From: Aneurinibacillus sp. Ricciae_BoGa-3
Lineage (GTDB): Bacteria > Bacillota > Bacilli > Aneurinibacillales > Aneurinibacillaceae
Direction of reading: 5' to 3'
Assembly: GCF_028421645.1 (NCBI RefSeq)
Contig: NZ_CP116887.1
Coordinates: 4,156,001 to 4,220,000, forward strand
DNA: 64,000 bases
Shown here: positions 9,058 to 18,061 of the stretch, piece by piece
Position numbering within the stretch: the first letter of the stretch is position 1
Layout: the number at the start of each line of letters is the position of its first letter
The notes under the pieces: model-generated
Told to the model about the DNA's origin: nothing
Databases searched by the model: none
What the model saw: only the letters and a program-made list of their open reading frames with translations
Made by a program: the position numbers and the translations under genes

Positions 9058-9876
9058 TTAATATTTACGCAAAAACAAAGCGTTCTTGCCGAGATTGCAC
9101 TCCCGAAACAATCCATGGCAAAGATGAAAAAGCTTTTCAACGTCCTGCGTCCGATGAGCCAATACGCGCAGCGTAAATCCTGGCACTGTCAGCATGGACA
9201 ATCCAACCGCGGCCTCAGAAAAAGGCTGCAGCATTTGGGTGAGCCGATCGATAAACGGACTATCGATATCCTCATTAATGACGATCATCGACCCATAATG
9301 CGTATAACCTTCCATCTGCCCCAAACCACGAATGTCCTGATCCGGTTCTAATTTTAAGTGATCAAATAGGATAAGCTTACCATCCATGTACACCTTCATT
9401 CGTGATTGAAGCAAATCATAACGAAACCAGGAGCCGTCCGGCGCCCAGCCTGGAGTGAATAGTTCAGCATACACGAGCGATGCTCCCGACTCCATTTGAA
9501 TGACTGTTTGCTGCATAAAACGCGCCTGCTCGTATGCGATAATGGGATCTGGAAGATATTCTAATAGGCTTCTATTTTTCAAGACGATCTCCGTTTCCTG
9601 AAATACAGGATATGTTAACGTCTTATAAATTTTAGTAGAAGACTGGGTGGTAAGAAGGACTTCTGCTTCTGGGTGCAGATGCACCTCCATTCTGTAGGAA
9701 TCGCCATCCAAATATCCGCCTCCAGGGTTCATAACATATAAATAGGCTTGACCGTTGTGTTCTAGATAAACCGGTCTTGTGATCTTAAAAGCCCCTTCGA
9801 AATAGGAATCTTGTATAATGCTCCTTTCATCCTTTTTCGTACATACCATTCTTAAATATCCAGTCCAATTGTCCAT
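9058..9876 (-). CDS. ureD: urease accessory protein UreD (UreH)
   Basis: UreD is the scaffold that binds apo-urease and recruits UreF and UreG for nickel insertion. The 272-residue protein shows family motifs: NPGGGYLDGDSYRMEV, TTQSSTKIYKT and ELFTPGWAPDGSWFRYD. I place the start at ATG 9876, two bases before the ureG stop (9878-9880 on +). The frame stays open into ureG (to 9939), but that part is an overlap product. It is the last gene of the operon, as often in Bacillales (ureABCEFGD). Confidence 0.92.
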   Translation of the reverse strand: MDNWTGYLRMVCTKKDERSIIQDSYFEGAFKITRPVYLEHNGQAYLYVMNPGGGYLDGDSYRMEVHLHPEAEVLLTTQSSTKIYKTLTYPVFQETEIVLKNRSLLEYLPDPIIAYEQARFMQQTVIQMESGASLVYAELFTPGWAPDGSWFRYDLLQSRMKVYMDGKLILFDHLKLEPDQDIRGLGQMEGYTHYGSMIVINEDIDSPFIDRLTQMLQPFSEAAVGLSMLTVPGFTLRVLAHRTQDVEKLFHLCHGLFRECNLGKNALFLRKY

Positions 9877-9877
9877 C

Positions 9878-10489
9878 CTAATCAAGCCCTGCCAGTAAGG
9901 CATTTTTCTTAATCCAATCCACCACTTCCTCCAGGCCAATATCCTCTTTTAAATTCGTGAAAATATAAGGTTTGTTAACCCGGGCAACCTTCGTATCGGC
10001 CTCCATTACGTCAAGAGATGCACCGACATAGGGGGCTAAATCAATTTTATTAATGATAAATAAATCTGATTTAATCATTCCCTGCCCGCCTTTACGCGGA
10101 ATTTTCTCCCCTTGGGCCACATCAATGATGTAGATGGAGCAGTCTACAAGTTCCGGGCTGAAGGTTGCTGCCAGATTATCCCCGCCACTCTCTACAAAGA
10201 TGAGATCCAGGTCAGGATGTTTAGATTTCAATTCATCTATCGCAGAAAAATTCATAGACGCATCCTCGCGAATCGCTGTGTGCGGACATCCCCCTGTTTC
10301 CACCCCGATAATCCGTTCGGCTGGCAGAACGCTATTTTTAATTAAAAATTCAGCGTCCTCTTTTGTATAAATATCATTGGTGACCACACCCATACTATAC
10401 TGATGATGCATAAATCTGGTTAATCTCTCGACCAGCATCGTCTTTCCCGCCCCTACAGGACCGCCAATTCCAATACGTATCGGTTTCAT
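9878..10489 (-). CDS. ureG: urease accessory GTPase UreG
   Basis: This SIMIBI-class GTPase delivers nickel and drives metallocentre assembly. The 203-residue protein has P-loop [15 protein letters not shown], the metal-binding CPH in [18 protein letters not shown], the switch [15 protein letters not shown] and the base-specificity NKID. Length is typical. It lies between ureF and ureD. Confidence 0.97.
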   Translation of the reverse strand: MKPIRIGIGGPVGAGKTMLVERLTRFMHHQYSMGVVTNDIYTKEDAEFLIKNSVLPAERIIGVETGGCPHTAIREDASMNFSAIDELKSKHPDLDLIFVESGGDNLAATFSPELVDCSIYIIDVAQGEKIPRKGGQGMIKSDLFIINKIDLAPYVGASLDVMEADTKVARVNKPYIFTNLKEDIGLEEVVDWIKKNALLAGLD

Positions 10490-10516
10490 ATTTTCCCGCC
10501 CTTCCGCAATGATATT

Positions 10517-11203
10517 TTAAGACATGAACAGGCGAACATTCAGGCGTTCATGCTGCATTTGTGAAATCTCAAGCCCCGGAGATACCACCCCGAGATCAGC
10601 CGAGTCCATTGTTTGAATCCTTTTTGCCGCCTGAAGCAAAAACGGCTGCAATTCTAGCAAAAGGCGTTGCCCATCGGTCTGGCCTAACGGAATGCCCCGG
10701 ACCCCATTTTGAACCAGCGTTGCCATACTGGAATATAAGAAGGAAAGCAGTACATCCTGCTTGGTTATCGTTAAATGATAAGCAATGATCGTAAACACAA
10801 TCGCCGGATGACCAAAGCAATACTTAGCGCGCAGCTTTTCTTCATATTCGTTTAGTGATGCAATGGAAAACAAATCCATCCCTAGCCGAATCATCCTCTC
10901 CCCCATTCGTCGGCTGGCCTCCCGGGATTCCCGCGCACTATTTTGTACAGTAACAAGCTGGTCCAGCTGCCAAATATCCTCTATCCGGTTTTGTTCCAGC
11001 GCTTCATAACAAAGCCGGCAGACCAGACCATCTGTACAAACCAGCTGTTTCTGTAAATAGGTCTGCAACCAGCGGGCAAACGTCGCCTTGTTATGTACCC
11101 GCCCATCTTGGATGTAGGTTTCTAATCCGAAGGAGTGAGAAAAAGCGCCTGAAGGGAAGTTAGAATCACATAGCTGCAGTAAGGTTAACAAACGGCTATC
11201 CAT
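10517..11203 (-). CDS. ureF: urease accessory protein UreF
   Basis: UreF bridges UreD and UreG in the activation complex. The 228-residue protein begins with the family pattern [20 protein letters not shown] and has the C-terminal [16 protein letters not shown]. The start overlaps the ureE stop by 8 bp, which suggests translational coupling. Confidence 0.95.
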   Translation of the reverse strand: MDSRLLTLLQLCDSNFPSGAFSHSFGLETYIQDGRVHNKATFARWLQTYLQKQLVCTDGLVCRLCYEALEQNRIEDIWQLDQLVTVQNSARESREASRRMGERMIRLGMDLFSIASLNEYEEKLRAKYCFGHPAIVFTIIAYHLTITKQDVLLSFLYSSMATLVQNGVRGIPLGQTDGQRLLLELQPFLLQAAKRIQTMDSADLGVVSPGLEISQMQHERLNVRLFMS

Positions 11204-11642
11204 GTTGGTGTCCGATATGGCGAAAGGCCTGTTTTACCTTCCTTTCCGTTCTTTCATAGGGGATGTCCAACTGCTTTAGAAGTTCTTCAACTAAATAGTC
11301 GTATTGGACAAGCATTTCGTCACCTTCAAATTGAGCGGGCAAATGGCGATTGCCCAGTTGATGGGCAATATCCCCCATTTGGGTCATATTGACAGGCCGA
11401 ATAACAAGCAAATCGTCTGCCATCACATGCACGACAATCGTATTCCGGTCATCCAGATATAAAATATCGCCGTCGGTTAGATTTTTTCGTTCTGTTAACC
11501 GAATGCCAATTTCATTGCCATAATCTGTGGTAACCCGCTGAACTCGTTTAACGAGGTCATCACTGCGCAAATAGACTCTTTCAACATGCCGATTATCTAC
11601 ATCGGCATACGCGATATTTCCGACGATACGTTCTATAATCAT
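11196..11642 (-). CDS. ureE: urease nickel chaperone UreE
   Basis: The 148-residue protein matches UreE: an N-terminal peptide-binding-like half ([19 protein letters not shown]) and a metal-binding half ([20 protein letters not shown]). The C-terminus carries only a short His cluster (HIGHQHG), not a long His tail. It lies 10 bp after ureC and overlaps ureF. Confidence 0.95.
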   Translation of the reverse strand: MIIERIVGNIAYADVDNRHVERVYLRSDDLVKRVQRVTTDYGNEIGIRLTERKNLTDGDILYLDDRNTIVVHVMADDLLVIRPVNMTQMGDIAHQLGNRHLPAQFEGDEMLVQYDYLVEELLKQLDIPYERTERKVKQAFRHIGHQHG

Positions 11643-11651
11643 ATTTGCCTC

Positions 11652-13364
11652 CTAAAATAAGAAATAGCGCTGCGCCATGGGAACCGTGTCAACTGGATCA
11701 CAGGTGATAAGTTGACCGTTGACTTTTACTTCATATGTTTGGGGATCCACCTCAATATTTGGCGTTTCAGAATTGAACGCCATATCTTTCTTCGTCAATT
11801 GACGGATGCGCTGCACAGGTTTGATTTGTTTTTGCAGGTGTAACTTTTCATGGACGCCCAGCTCAAGCGCTGCTTTCGATAAGAATGTTATAGAAGTTGC
11901 GTGTTTCGCTCTTCCAAACGCTGCAAACATGGGACGGTACAGCACAGGCTGGGGCGTAGGGATAGAAGCATTGGGATCACCCATCAGACTGTGGGCAATC
12001 ATCCCGCCTTTTATCACCATCTCTGGTTTTACACCGAAAAACGCAGGGTCCCAGATTACCAGATCCGCTATTTTCCCAACTTCCACCGATCCGACTTCAT
12101 CTGAAATACCGTGGGTAATAGCCGGATTAATGGTGTATTTTGCTATGTACCGCTTAACGCGAACATTATCGCCAATGCTTGTATCCTCGGAAAGCTTTCC
12201 CCTTTGCTTTTTCATCTTATCTGCTGTCTGCCAGGTTCGGACGATGACTTCTCCCACTCGTCCCATCGCCTGAGAATCCGAGCTGATCATGCTGAATACG
12301 CCTAAATCATGGAGAATATCCTCTGCTGCAATCGTTTCTTTGCGAATACGGGAATCGGCAAAGGCAATATCCTCTGGTACATCTGGATCTAAATGATGGC
12401 AAACCATCAGCATATCCAAATGTTCCTGTAACGTGTTTTTCGTATAAGGCCGTGTTGGATTGGTCGAAGACGGCAAAATATGGGGATAGCTTGCCACTTT
12501 AATGATATCCGGAGCATGACCTCCCCCTGCTCCCTCGGTATGGTACGTGTGAATCACCCGGCCATTGATCGCTGCCAGGGTATCTTCAACAAATCCTCCT
12601 TCATTTAAAGTATCCGTATGGATAGCAACCTGAACATCATGCTGATCGGCTACGCTTAGACAGTGATCGATGGCCGAAGCAGTGGTACCCCAGTCTTCAT
12701 GGAGTTTAAGCCCGATGGCGCCGGCGCGGATTTGCTCAATTAATGGCGCCTCTGATGAAGCATTTCCTTTACCTAAAAATCCAAGATTCACAGGGAACGC
12801 TTCAGCCGCCTCTAACATACGGTGGATATTCCACTCACCTGGTGTACACGTCGTGGCATTCGTTCCTGTCGCAGGCCCGGTACCACCCCCGATCATGGTT
12901 GTAACCCCCGAGGTTAAGGCCGTTTCAATTTGCTGCGGGCAGATGAAATGGATATGAGTATCCACACCCCCTGCGGTAACAATCATACCTTCTCCGGCAA
13001 TCACTTCTGTTGAAGCGCCAATCACCAGATCTACCCCATCCATTATCAGAGGGTTTCCGCTTTTCCCAATCCCTGCAATCCGGCCATCACGAATTCCGAT
13101 GTCTGCTTTATAAATTCCTGTATAGTCGACGATAATCGCATTGGTAATGACAGCATCAATTGCCCCTTGCGCACGTGTAACCAGGGGATGTTGGCCCATT
13201 CCGTCGCGAATAACCTTTCCCCCGCCGAATTTCACTTCGTCACCATACACGGTATAATCTTTTTCGATTTCAATGAATAAATCCGTATCTGCCAGGCGGA
13301 TAGCATCTCCGGTAGTAGGTCCAAACATATCGGCATACTGCTTTCTTGACATATGAAAGCTCAT
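11652..13364 (-). CDS. ureC: urease alpha subunit
   Basis: This is the catalytic subunit that hydrolyses urea to ammonia and carbamate at a dinuclear nickel site. Key motifs of the 570-residue protein are [10 protein letters not shown] (nickel His pair), GLKLHEDWG (carbamylated Lys), [24 protein letters not shown], the active-site flap [19 protein letters not shown], and SSDSQAMGR (nickel Asp). The start is ATG 13364 with AAAGGAG upstream; the frame extends to 13400 without a ribosome binding site and into ureB. All active-site residues seem intact. Confidence 0.98.
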   Translation of the reverse strand: MSFHMSRKQYADMFGPTTGDAIRLADTDLFIEIEKDYTVYGDEVKFGGGKVIRDGMGQHPLVTRAQGAIDAVITNAIIVDYTGIYKADIGIRDGRIAGIGKSGNPLIMDGVDLVIGASTEVIAGEGMIVTAGGVDTHIHFICPQQIETALTSGVTTMIGGGTGPATGTNATTCTPGEWNIHRMLEAAEAFPVNLGFLGKGNASSEAPLIEQIRAGAIGLKLHEDWGTTASAIDHCLSVADQHDVQVAIHTDTLNEGGFVEDTLAAINGRVIHTYHTEGAGGGHAPDIIKVASYPHILPSSTNPTRPYTKNTLQEHLDMLMVCHHLDPDVPEDIAFADSRIRKETIAAEDILHDLGVFSMISSDSQAMGRVGEVIVRTWQTADKMKKQRGKLSEDTSIGDNVRVKRYIAKYTINPAITHGISDEVGSVEVGKIADLVIWDPAFFGVKPEMVIKGGMIAHSLMGDPNASIPTPQPVLYRPMFAAFGRAKHATSITFLSKAALELGVHEKLHLQKQIKPVQRIRQLTKKDMAFNSETPNIEVDPQTYEVKVNGQLITCDPVDTVPMAQRYFLF

Positions 13365-13383
13365 AGGTTTGGTTCTCCTTTCG

Positions 13384-13692
13384 CTAATCAAGCGGGCCAT
13401 TGGTTTGATTGTTTAATCCATACACTGCCCGTGACCCTGAAAAAGGGACAAGTTCCACTTCTTTCGCATCCCCCGGTTCGAAACGAACGGCTGTGCCTGC
13501 CGGAATGTTAAGGTGCATGCCAAACGCCTGGCCACGGTCGAATTCCAGCGCACGGTTTATCTCGTAGAAATGAAAATGCGAACCCACTTGCACAGGGCGG
13601 TCTGCTTTGTTAAGGACTGTAATTTTAACCGCCTTTTTTGCTTTATTGCAGAGAATATCATCTTTCAACAATACAAATTCCCCCGGAATCAA
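13384..13692 (-). CDS. ureB: urease beta subunit
   Basis: The structural beta chain has 102 residues, with typical [25 protein letters not shown] core (here [20 protein letters not shown]), [14 protein letters not shown] and [19 protein letters not shown]. It starts MIPGEF at 13692, 32 bp after ureA. Separate A and B genes are the usual bacterial three-subunit arrangement. Confidence 0.97.
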   Translation of the reverse strand: MIPGEFVLLKDDILCNKAKKAVKITVLNKADRPVQVGSHFHFYEINRALEFDRGQAFGMHLNIPAGTAVRFEPGDAKEVELVPFSGSRAVYGLNNQTNGPLD

Positions 13693-13724
13693 AGGCCATC
13701 CCCCTATTTTTTACGTTTTTTGTA

Positions 13725-14027
13725 TTAACGGATCGGTTCATGTACCGTAACAAGTTTGGTTCCATCCGGAAACGTAGCCTCCACTTGTATTTCACGAATC
13801 ATCTCTGCTACGCCATCCATGACATCTTCACGCGGCAAGATATTTACCCCTTCACTCATCAGTTGGGCTACAGACTTCCCATCTCTTGCACCTTCCATAA
13901 TTTCATACGTAATGAGCGCAACCGCTTCCGGATAATTTAGTTTTAATCCCCTATTTTTGCGGCGTCTGGCCAAATCTGCCGCAACAACAATGAACAGCTT
14001 CTCTTGTTCACGAAGTGTCAATTTCAT
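13725..14027 (-). CDS. ureA: urease gamma subunit
   Basis: The 100-residue protein begins [20 protein letters not shown] and contains the family signature [20 protein letters not shown] and [18 protein letters not shown]. It is the first gene of the operon. Its upstream region holds a TnrA/GlnR-like box. Confidence 0.98.
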   Translation of the reverse strand: MKLTLREQEKLFIVVAADLARRRKNRGLKLNYPEAVALITYEIMEGARDGKSVAQLMSEGVNILPREDVMDGVAEMIREIQVEATFPDGTKLVTVHEPIR

Positions 14028-14070
14028 CCAAAATTCCCCTCCTTCGGCAAATTCAAAATCAACGAGGTAA

Positions 14071-14087
14071 CGTTAAATATTTTAACA
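14071..14087. promoter_or_regulatory. TnrA/GlnR-like nitrogen box upstream of ureA
   Basis: On the minus strand the 17-mer reads TGTTA-AAATATT-TAACG. The consensus TGTNA-N7-TNACA is matched at every defined position except the last (G for A). It lies 44-60 bp before ureA, a fitting place for nitrogen control of urease. I did not assign -35/-10 boxes. Confidence 0.6.
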
Positions 14088-14213
14088 TCTATCAGAAAAA
14101 TTAAAAAAATCCCGTGAGATTTTCTCACATAGTTCTTATCGTTAACCTATAAGCAAATAAAATAACGGTTGTTAACCACACCGCTCCGAATATATGGATA
14201 GAAGCAAGTCATA

Positions 14214-14272
14214 TAAAAACGCTTCATTTGGTAAAGTGATTGCTTGTCACAATCCCTTTACCAAATGAAGCG
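14214..14272 (-). terminator. long hairpin terminator of the EAL gene
   Basis: CGCTTCATTTGGTAAAG at 14220-14236 pairs perfectly with 14256-14272, with a further GATTG/CAATC inner stem. On the minus strand it is followed by TTTTTAT, so it ends the EAL transcript. Confidence 0.85.
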
Positions 14273-14291
14273 CTGTTCTCGATGTGTTTAT

Positions 14292-15023
14292 TTATACATC
14301 TAATAATTGTGGTTTACCCAACAGATACCCTTGTCCAAAATGAACCCCAAGCGTTTTTGCCATATCAAGGTCTATTTCTTCTTCAATCCCCTCTAAAATA
14401 AGCTTGATACAATTGCTGCTGCAGTATTGAATGAGAGCTTGTATCATCGCCTGCTTTTTCTTTGACACGGAAAGATTTCTCGAAAAATACAGATCCAATT
14501 TCGCAAAATGGGGTTCAAGGTCAATGAGTGTGCTTAAAGATGACCATCCTTTGCCGACATCATCTATCGCGATTAAAAAACCATAGTCTTTTAAAATGGC
14601 TATCCTTTCTTTTAGAAGGATGGATTGCTCCGCACCAAACGTTTGCTCTGTTTCGTTTAATTCGAATACAATCTGTTGACAGGGCGGCATAAGCTCTTCG
14701 ATTACATCGGTGACAAATTGAGGAAAATTAGGATTTAGAAGAGTGGAAGGAAATACATTTAGAAATAATAAACCCTCTCTATTTAAGTAGCCTGCCGAAT
14801 AACAGGTAGTTAACGCTTTATAAATGGACTTGATATCGAGTTCATAAAGCCTTTTTGTTTTTTTCGCATGTTCAAAAATCAAATCCGGTGTGCCTTTTTT
14901 AGCACGTAGCAGCGCCTCCATCCCCTGTCTTTCGCCTCTTTCAAGACAAAATATGGGCTGAAAGTAATGATAAAAATAATCTTCCTGAATAAATTCATCC
15001 ATCTCGCTTTGCTCGACTTGCAT
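14292..15023 (-). CDS. EAL-domain c-di-GMP phosphodiesterase
   Basis: This is a stand-alone EAL domain of 244 residues. The signature is present as MEALLRAKKG, followed by FLNVFPST (metal Asn), FELNETE, AIDDVGKGWSSL (DDFG-type), KLDLYF, LEGIEEE and GQGYLLGKP. Most catalytic and metal ligands are kept, so hydrolysis of c-di-GMP to pGpG is likely. I chose ATG 15023 because GGAGG lies 7 bp before it. The frame is open to 15095, but that part would run through a terminator hairpin. A c-di-GMP-I riboswitch precedes the gene, giving product-substrate feedback on its expression. Confidence 0.9.
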   Translation of the reverse strand: MQVEQSEMDEFIQEDYFYHYFQPIFCLERGERQGMEALLRAKKGTPDLIFEHAKKTKRLYELDIKSIYKALTTCYSAGYLNREGLLFLNVFPSTLLNPNFPQFVTDVIEELMPPCQQIVFELNETEQTFGAEQSILLKERIAILKDYGFLIAIDDVGKGWSSLSTLIDLEPHFAKLDLYFSRNLSVSKKKQAMIQALIQYCSSNCIKLILEGIEEEIDLDMAKTLGVHFGQGYLLGKPQLLDV

Positions 15024-15055
15024 AAACTGTTCCTCCATTAGTATTTTTGGTCCAG

Positions 15056-15089
15056 TACTAAAAAAGTCCACCTCGAAAAAGGTGGACTT
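15056..15089 (-). terminator. riboswitch-controlled terminator before the EAL gene
   Basis: On the minus strand AAGTCCACC-tttttcga-GGTGGACTT is followed directly by TTTTAG. A second hairpin, ACATCTTTTAAAGATGT, lies between it and the aptamer and may act as part of the switch. Confidence 0.85.
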
Positions 15090-15122
15090 AAACATCTTTA
15101 AAAGATGTATTTATCTATCTTC

Positions 15123-15204
15123 TTCGGCAACCCGGCTGTCATGGCATAATGCTGTAGACCCGCGGCTTTGCGTCCCTATCTTTCGACAGGTTTGCTATTA
15201 TCGG
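15123..15204 (-). promoter_or_regulatory. c-di-GMP-I (GEMM-I) riboswitch
   Basis: The minus strand carries the conserved GEMM-I blocks in order and spacing: AGCAAACC, a hairpin with GAAA loop, GGGACGCAAAGCC, GGGTCTA...CATGAC, and AGCCGGGTTGCCG. It ends about 35 nt before an intrinsic terminator in the leader of an EAL phosphodiesterase gene. Ligand identity is inferred from these blocks. Confidence 0.93.
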
Positions 15205-15405
15205 AATGTAGTTATATAGAAATACCAAACACTGAATATTCTAGTATAAATAGTAATAGATTACCAGTACTTTTTCGACATCATTCGATCTATTTACATG
15301 TTTTTTTACAAAAATTAGTTCTTAAGAAGTGGTAACTGGTGCCCTATTATTTGCGATTAACTTAAGGATTGTTTGCGTAACATATTGTTGAACAGGAGGG
15401 AGTAA

Positions 15406-16260
15406 ATGGATTCGACAATTCAGAAAGAACAACGCTTAACTAAAACAGAGTATACAAGGTATCTTCACTTTATCGCCCCATTCCTCCTGCCTTATACGAG
15501 AGATAGGATGGCGATGTGGTTTAGCTATCCACAGGGCCTCACTGGAAAACGCGTGGAGAGGCGCTCTATTAGAGCGGAAGAACGTGCACCGGAATGGCTC
15601 GCCACAATTACATACAAAGGAAAAACTCGTGTGCTGCTCAATGACCGGGAAACGCTGCTTTGGGTAGCATCAGGCAATATTAAAGAATTACATGTACCGT
15701 TCGACAAAGTAAACTGCCCGGGCTATCCAACCGAATTGATACTCGATATCGATGGAGATGGAAATCGCTTTGAACAGGTGTGTGAAGTTGCGCTTGCCGT
15801 CAAAGAAGTTCTGGATAAATTACAGCTGAGAAGTGTGGCAAAAACGTCAGGCAAATCCGGGCTTCACATCCATGTGCCTCTTGCAGAATGTACCTATACG
15901 TTTGAACAAGTAAGACCGATAAACAAATTTATTGCAGATTTCCTTGTAGAAAAAATGTCTCAGCTTGTAACCATTGAACGAGTAAAAGACAAAAGGGAGA
16001 ACAAGATTTATTTCGATTGGATGCAACTGTGGGCAGGAAGGACCCTGGCCGTTCCCTACTCCGTCAGAGCCACTAAGCAGGCCACGGTTGCCACCCCTGT
16101 TACCTGGGAAGAAGTCCAGCATGGTATTGATCCCACTGATTTTACCATTTTTAGTATGCCCAACCGTATCAAAGATAAGGGCGACCTATTTGCTCCCCTG
16201 ACCACCGAAAAAGCAGGCCAAACGCTTGATGAGATTCTTGCTTTCCTAAGCAGCAAATAA
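15406..16260 (+). CDS. orphan LigD-type primase-polymerase domain protein
   Basis: The 284-residue protein is a single PolDom of the archaeo-eukaryotic primase family, like the polymerase domain of LigD in bacterial end joining. The metal-binding pair is DIDGDG (LDLDP-type). The substrate motif SGKSGLHIHVPL and the C-terminal YFDWMQLWAGRTLAVPYSVR follow. It has no ligase or nuclease domain, and no Ku gene lies in the window. The ribosome binding site is AGGAGGG. It may work with a separately encoded ligase. Confidence 0.9.
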   Translation: MDSTIQKEQRLTKTEYTRYLHFIAPFLLPYTRDRMAMWFSYPQGLTGKRVERRSIRAEERAPEWLATITYKGKTRVLLNDRETLLWVASGNIKELHVPFDKVNCPGYPTELILDIDGDGNRFEQVCEVALAVKEVLDKLQLRSVAKTSGKSGLHIHVPLAECTYTFEQVRPINKFIADFLVEKMSQLVTIERVKDKRENKIYFDWMQLWAGRTLAVPYSVRATKQATVATPVTWEEVQHGIDPTDFTIFSMPNRIKDKGDLFAPLTTEKAGQTLDEILAFLSSK

Positions 16261-16269
16261 GCTCCAGTT

Positions 16270-16306
16270 CAAATGGACCCCTTCATATTCTTGAGGGGTC
16301 CATTTG
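16270..16306 (+). terminator. terminator after the LigD-Pol gene
   Basis: CAAATGGACCCCT and AGGGGTCCATTTG form a 13-bp stem. Its right arm overlaps the first yunB-tail repeat. Confidence 0.8.
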
Positions 16307-16372
16307 TGTCACTGTTGCGGCTTTGTCGAATTTATTTTTACGGGAGGCACAATATTTGGAGCGGGAACGCCC
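16299..16372. repeat. 74-bp direct repeat, left copy
   Basis: It matches 18730-18803 with about five mismatches and no gaps in the same orientation. The two copies bound a 2.4 kb segment. Confidence 0.9.
16309..16372 (-). pseudogene. second copy of the yunB 3' end
   Basis: Read on the minus strand this fragment encodes GVPAPNIVPPVKINSTKPQQ and then TGA, identical in protein to the end of the yunB fragment at 18,740. The two differ in DNA only at synonymous positions (for example tcg/tca, caa/cag) and in the stop (tga/taa). Nothing else of yunB lies next to it. It is therefore a displaced tail from a duplication or site-specific integration. Confidence 0.85.
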
Positions 16373-16445
16373 TACATTATCGCTTACCTCCCTTCTATTA
16401 ATCTGTTAAAATGTATAACGTAAATTCAACATGAAGGTGATCACA

Positions 16446-16634
16446 TTGAGTACTGAAACAGAAGCAGTTGAGTATAAAGGTTACGACACCAATATTATTT
16501 ATGATTACAAAGAACAACCTGATGTTGTTAGCGGACGCTGTGATAATTGCGGCAACGCTCACTTCAAAAGTTCTGTGAAGGATTATGTTTTCCTCAGAGA
16601 ATGCAGGAAGTGTGGCATGAAGAAAAGTATTTGA
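16446..16634 (+). CDS. small zinc-ribbon protein
   Basis: The 62-residue protein has two CxxC knuckles, CDNCGN and CRKCGM, 20 residues apart, and an acidic N-terminal half. I place the start at TTG 16446 because AAGGTG lies 6 bp upstream; an in-frame ATG at 16431 has no ribosome binding site. Function is unknown; nucleic-acid or metal binding is possible. It has its own terminator at once after the stop. Confidence 0.7.
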   Translation: MSTETEAVEYKGYDTNIIYDYKEQPDVVSGRCDNCGNAHFKSSVKDYVFLRECRKCGMKKSI

Positions 16635-16659
16635 CCCTACTTATTGGTAGGGTTTTTTG
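16634..16659 (+). terminator. terminator of the zinc-ribbon gene
   Basis: ACCCTAC-ttattg-GTAGGGT followed by TTTTTT. Confidence 0.9.
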
Positions 16660-16701
16660 TTTGGAATAAAAAATGGCCACTCCAGAGAGTGACCATTACA
16701 T

Positions 16702-17016
16702 CTATTTTTCTTCAGTTATGACGGTTGCATTATATATTACAACTCGTTTTCCATTCAGATCAAACAATACCTTGTTTCCATATTGAGTGTCTTGAATATC
16801 TAACTTTCCTTGATACTCTTTGATTAGTTGACCATTATTACCATAAACTCTAACTGTTCGTTCAAGCCCACCAGAATTATTAGACTTAAAATTCTTTATC
16901 GCGCGTTCTCCAGATGCAGTGTTCACATACCAATAAACAGCTCCAGCAATAATCAGAATAACCGCAAAAAGTACTCCTAACCCAATTTTAGTGGATCTCC
17001 TCAATGCTATCACCAC
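16702..17016 (-). CDS. membrane-anchored hypothetical protein
   Basis: The 104-residue protein has one N-terminal membrane helix (about 12-32, GLGVLFAVILIIAGAVYWYV) and an extracytoplasmic beta-rich domain with GGLERTVRVYGNNGQLIKEY and GKRVVIYNAT. Similar small membrane proteins occur in Bacillales chromosomes and phages, without known function. The frame begins with GTG 17016; a TTG at 17004 with AGGTGG at better spacing is an alternative start. Confidence 0.65.
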   Translation of the reverse strand: MVIALRRSTKIGLGVLFAVILIIAGAVYWYVNTASGERAIKNFKSNNSGGLERTVRVYGNNGQLIKEYQGKLDIQDTQYGNKVLFDLNGKRVVIYNATVITEEK

Positions 17017-17117
17017 CTGGATTTATTTGTATGATGTTTATACGACCAACAAATGGATTAGTTTCATGAAATGAAAAAAGGCTCGCTTGAGAGGCTTAAC
17101 CTAAATCATAAAAGTTT

Positions 17118-17633
17118 TCATTTCTTATCCATTTCATACAAATACACAATGTAATCCATCGAAACACTGGGGTGCCCCAATTCACGTAATATAGTGGTGA
17201 TATTCCCCCGATGGTACGTTCCGTGGTTAACTACATGCTGAACCAATTGGGAAAGTTTGGTTTCCAATCTTCCGAAATGAGGATGTTCACAAGAAACGGT
17301 TATATCCAAATCCTTTTGGCAGTCGAAAAATTCTTTGTATCGTTGTGATATGTCCAAAAACTTCGTTTCCATTTCTTCTATCACTTTAGCTTTTGTTTCC
17401 TCTGATAGTCGATTCACCACAACCATTATTTCCTCAAAGCTGTCACCGTTCATAACGCTCAACCATAACGTATCGGTTTGATAAATATGCAGTAACATAT
17501 TTGAAACAGAAGATCCACTTTTAATTTCCTGAGAGTAAATTTCTTGCGGAAGTTCTTTCAAATGCTTCAAGATTCTTTGATTCGCCCATACATGATAATC
17601 ATACATGTGTAATGCGTGATGTTTCATTTTCAT
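17118..17633 (-). CDS. DinB-family protein
   Basis: The 171-residue four-helix protein has the DinB/YfiT histidine triad: one His near residue 49 (LLHIYQTD) and the pair in HVVNHGTYHRGN. DinB proteins bind a divalent metal and act as thiol-dependent S-transferases or damage-inducible hydrolases. They are unrelated to DNA polymerase IV. Start ATG 17633 has a GGAGGGATG context. No SOS box was recognised upstream. Confidence 0.88.
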   Translation of the reverse strand: MKMKHHALHMYDYHVWANQRILKHLKELPQEIYSQEIKSGSSVSNMLLHIYQTDTLWLSVMNGDSFEEIMVVVNRLSEETKAKVIEEMETKFLDISQRYKEFFDCQKDLDITVSCEHPHFGRLETKLSQLVQHVVNHGTYHRGNITTILRELGHPSVSMDYIVYLYEMDKK

Positions 17634-17710
17634 CCCTCCCTGCTTTACTATTCTACAAAAAGGAAGGTATTTCCTTCCCTTTGTCGAAGCAACAAGTAGG
17701 AGGTGAGAAT

Positions 17711-17902
17711 TTGGCTACTTATATCGTAAATGTGTACAAGAAAGAAGTCCATGTCAGCGAGAATGTTACAGCTAAATGCAAGATCTCAAGTATGAGAGAG
17801 AATCACCGAATCGACACAAATGATGATTATTCAGACGGTTACAGTTCCTTTAAACCTTGCCCATACTGTTACATAAAAAGTGGGGTTACTGTTGAATCAT
17901 AA
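17711..17902 (+). CDS. small hypothetical protein with CPYC motif
   Basis: The 63-residue product starts at TTG 17711, preceded by AGGAGGTG at 6 bp, the best ribosome binding site in the segment. It contains a TAKCKISS stretch and a C-terminal CPYC pair, so it may bind metal. I do not recognise the family. Confidence 0.55.
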   Translation: MATYIVNVYKKEVHVSENVTAKCKISSMRENHRIDTNDDYSDGYSSFKPCPYCYIKSGVTVES

Positions 17903-17990
17903 AACACTGGCCATCCTTGATAATCACAGCAAATCGTAAATAATATTCAAGGTCATCCTCTGTTTACGCTGTGGCTATTCACCCTACACG

Positions 17991-18020
17991 AGACGTGTCA
18001 ATAACGGCACGTCTTTTTTA
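17991..18020 (+). terminator. intrinsic terminator
   Basis: AGACGTG-tcaataacgg-CACGTCT followed by TTTTTT, about 90 bp after the CPYC gene. Confidence 0.8.
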
Positions 18021-18061
18021 TTTTTGACCAGTTATGCCAAACTAGATGACGGTTTATTGAA

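Noticed and set aside
15024..15095. Longer N-terminus of the EAL protein
   Set aside because: It would be translated through the intrinsic terminator; GGAGG before 15023 is better.
17118..17633. DinB read as DNA polymerase IV
   Set aside because: The protein is the unrelated four-helix DinB/YfiT type with a His triad, without polymerase motifs.
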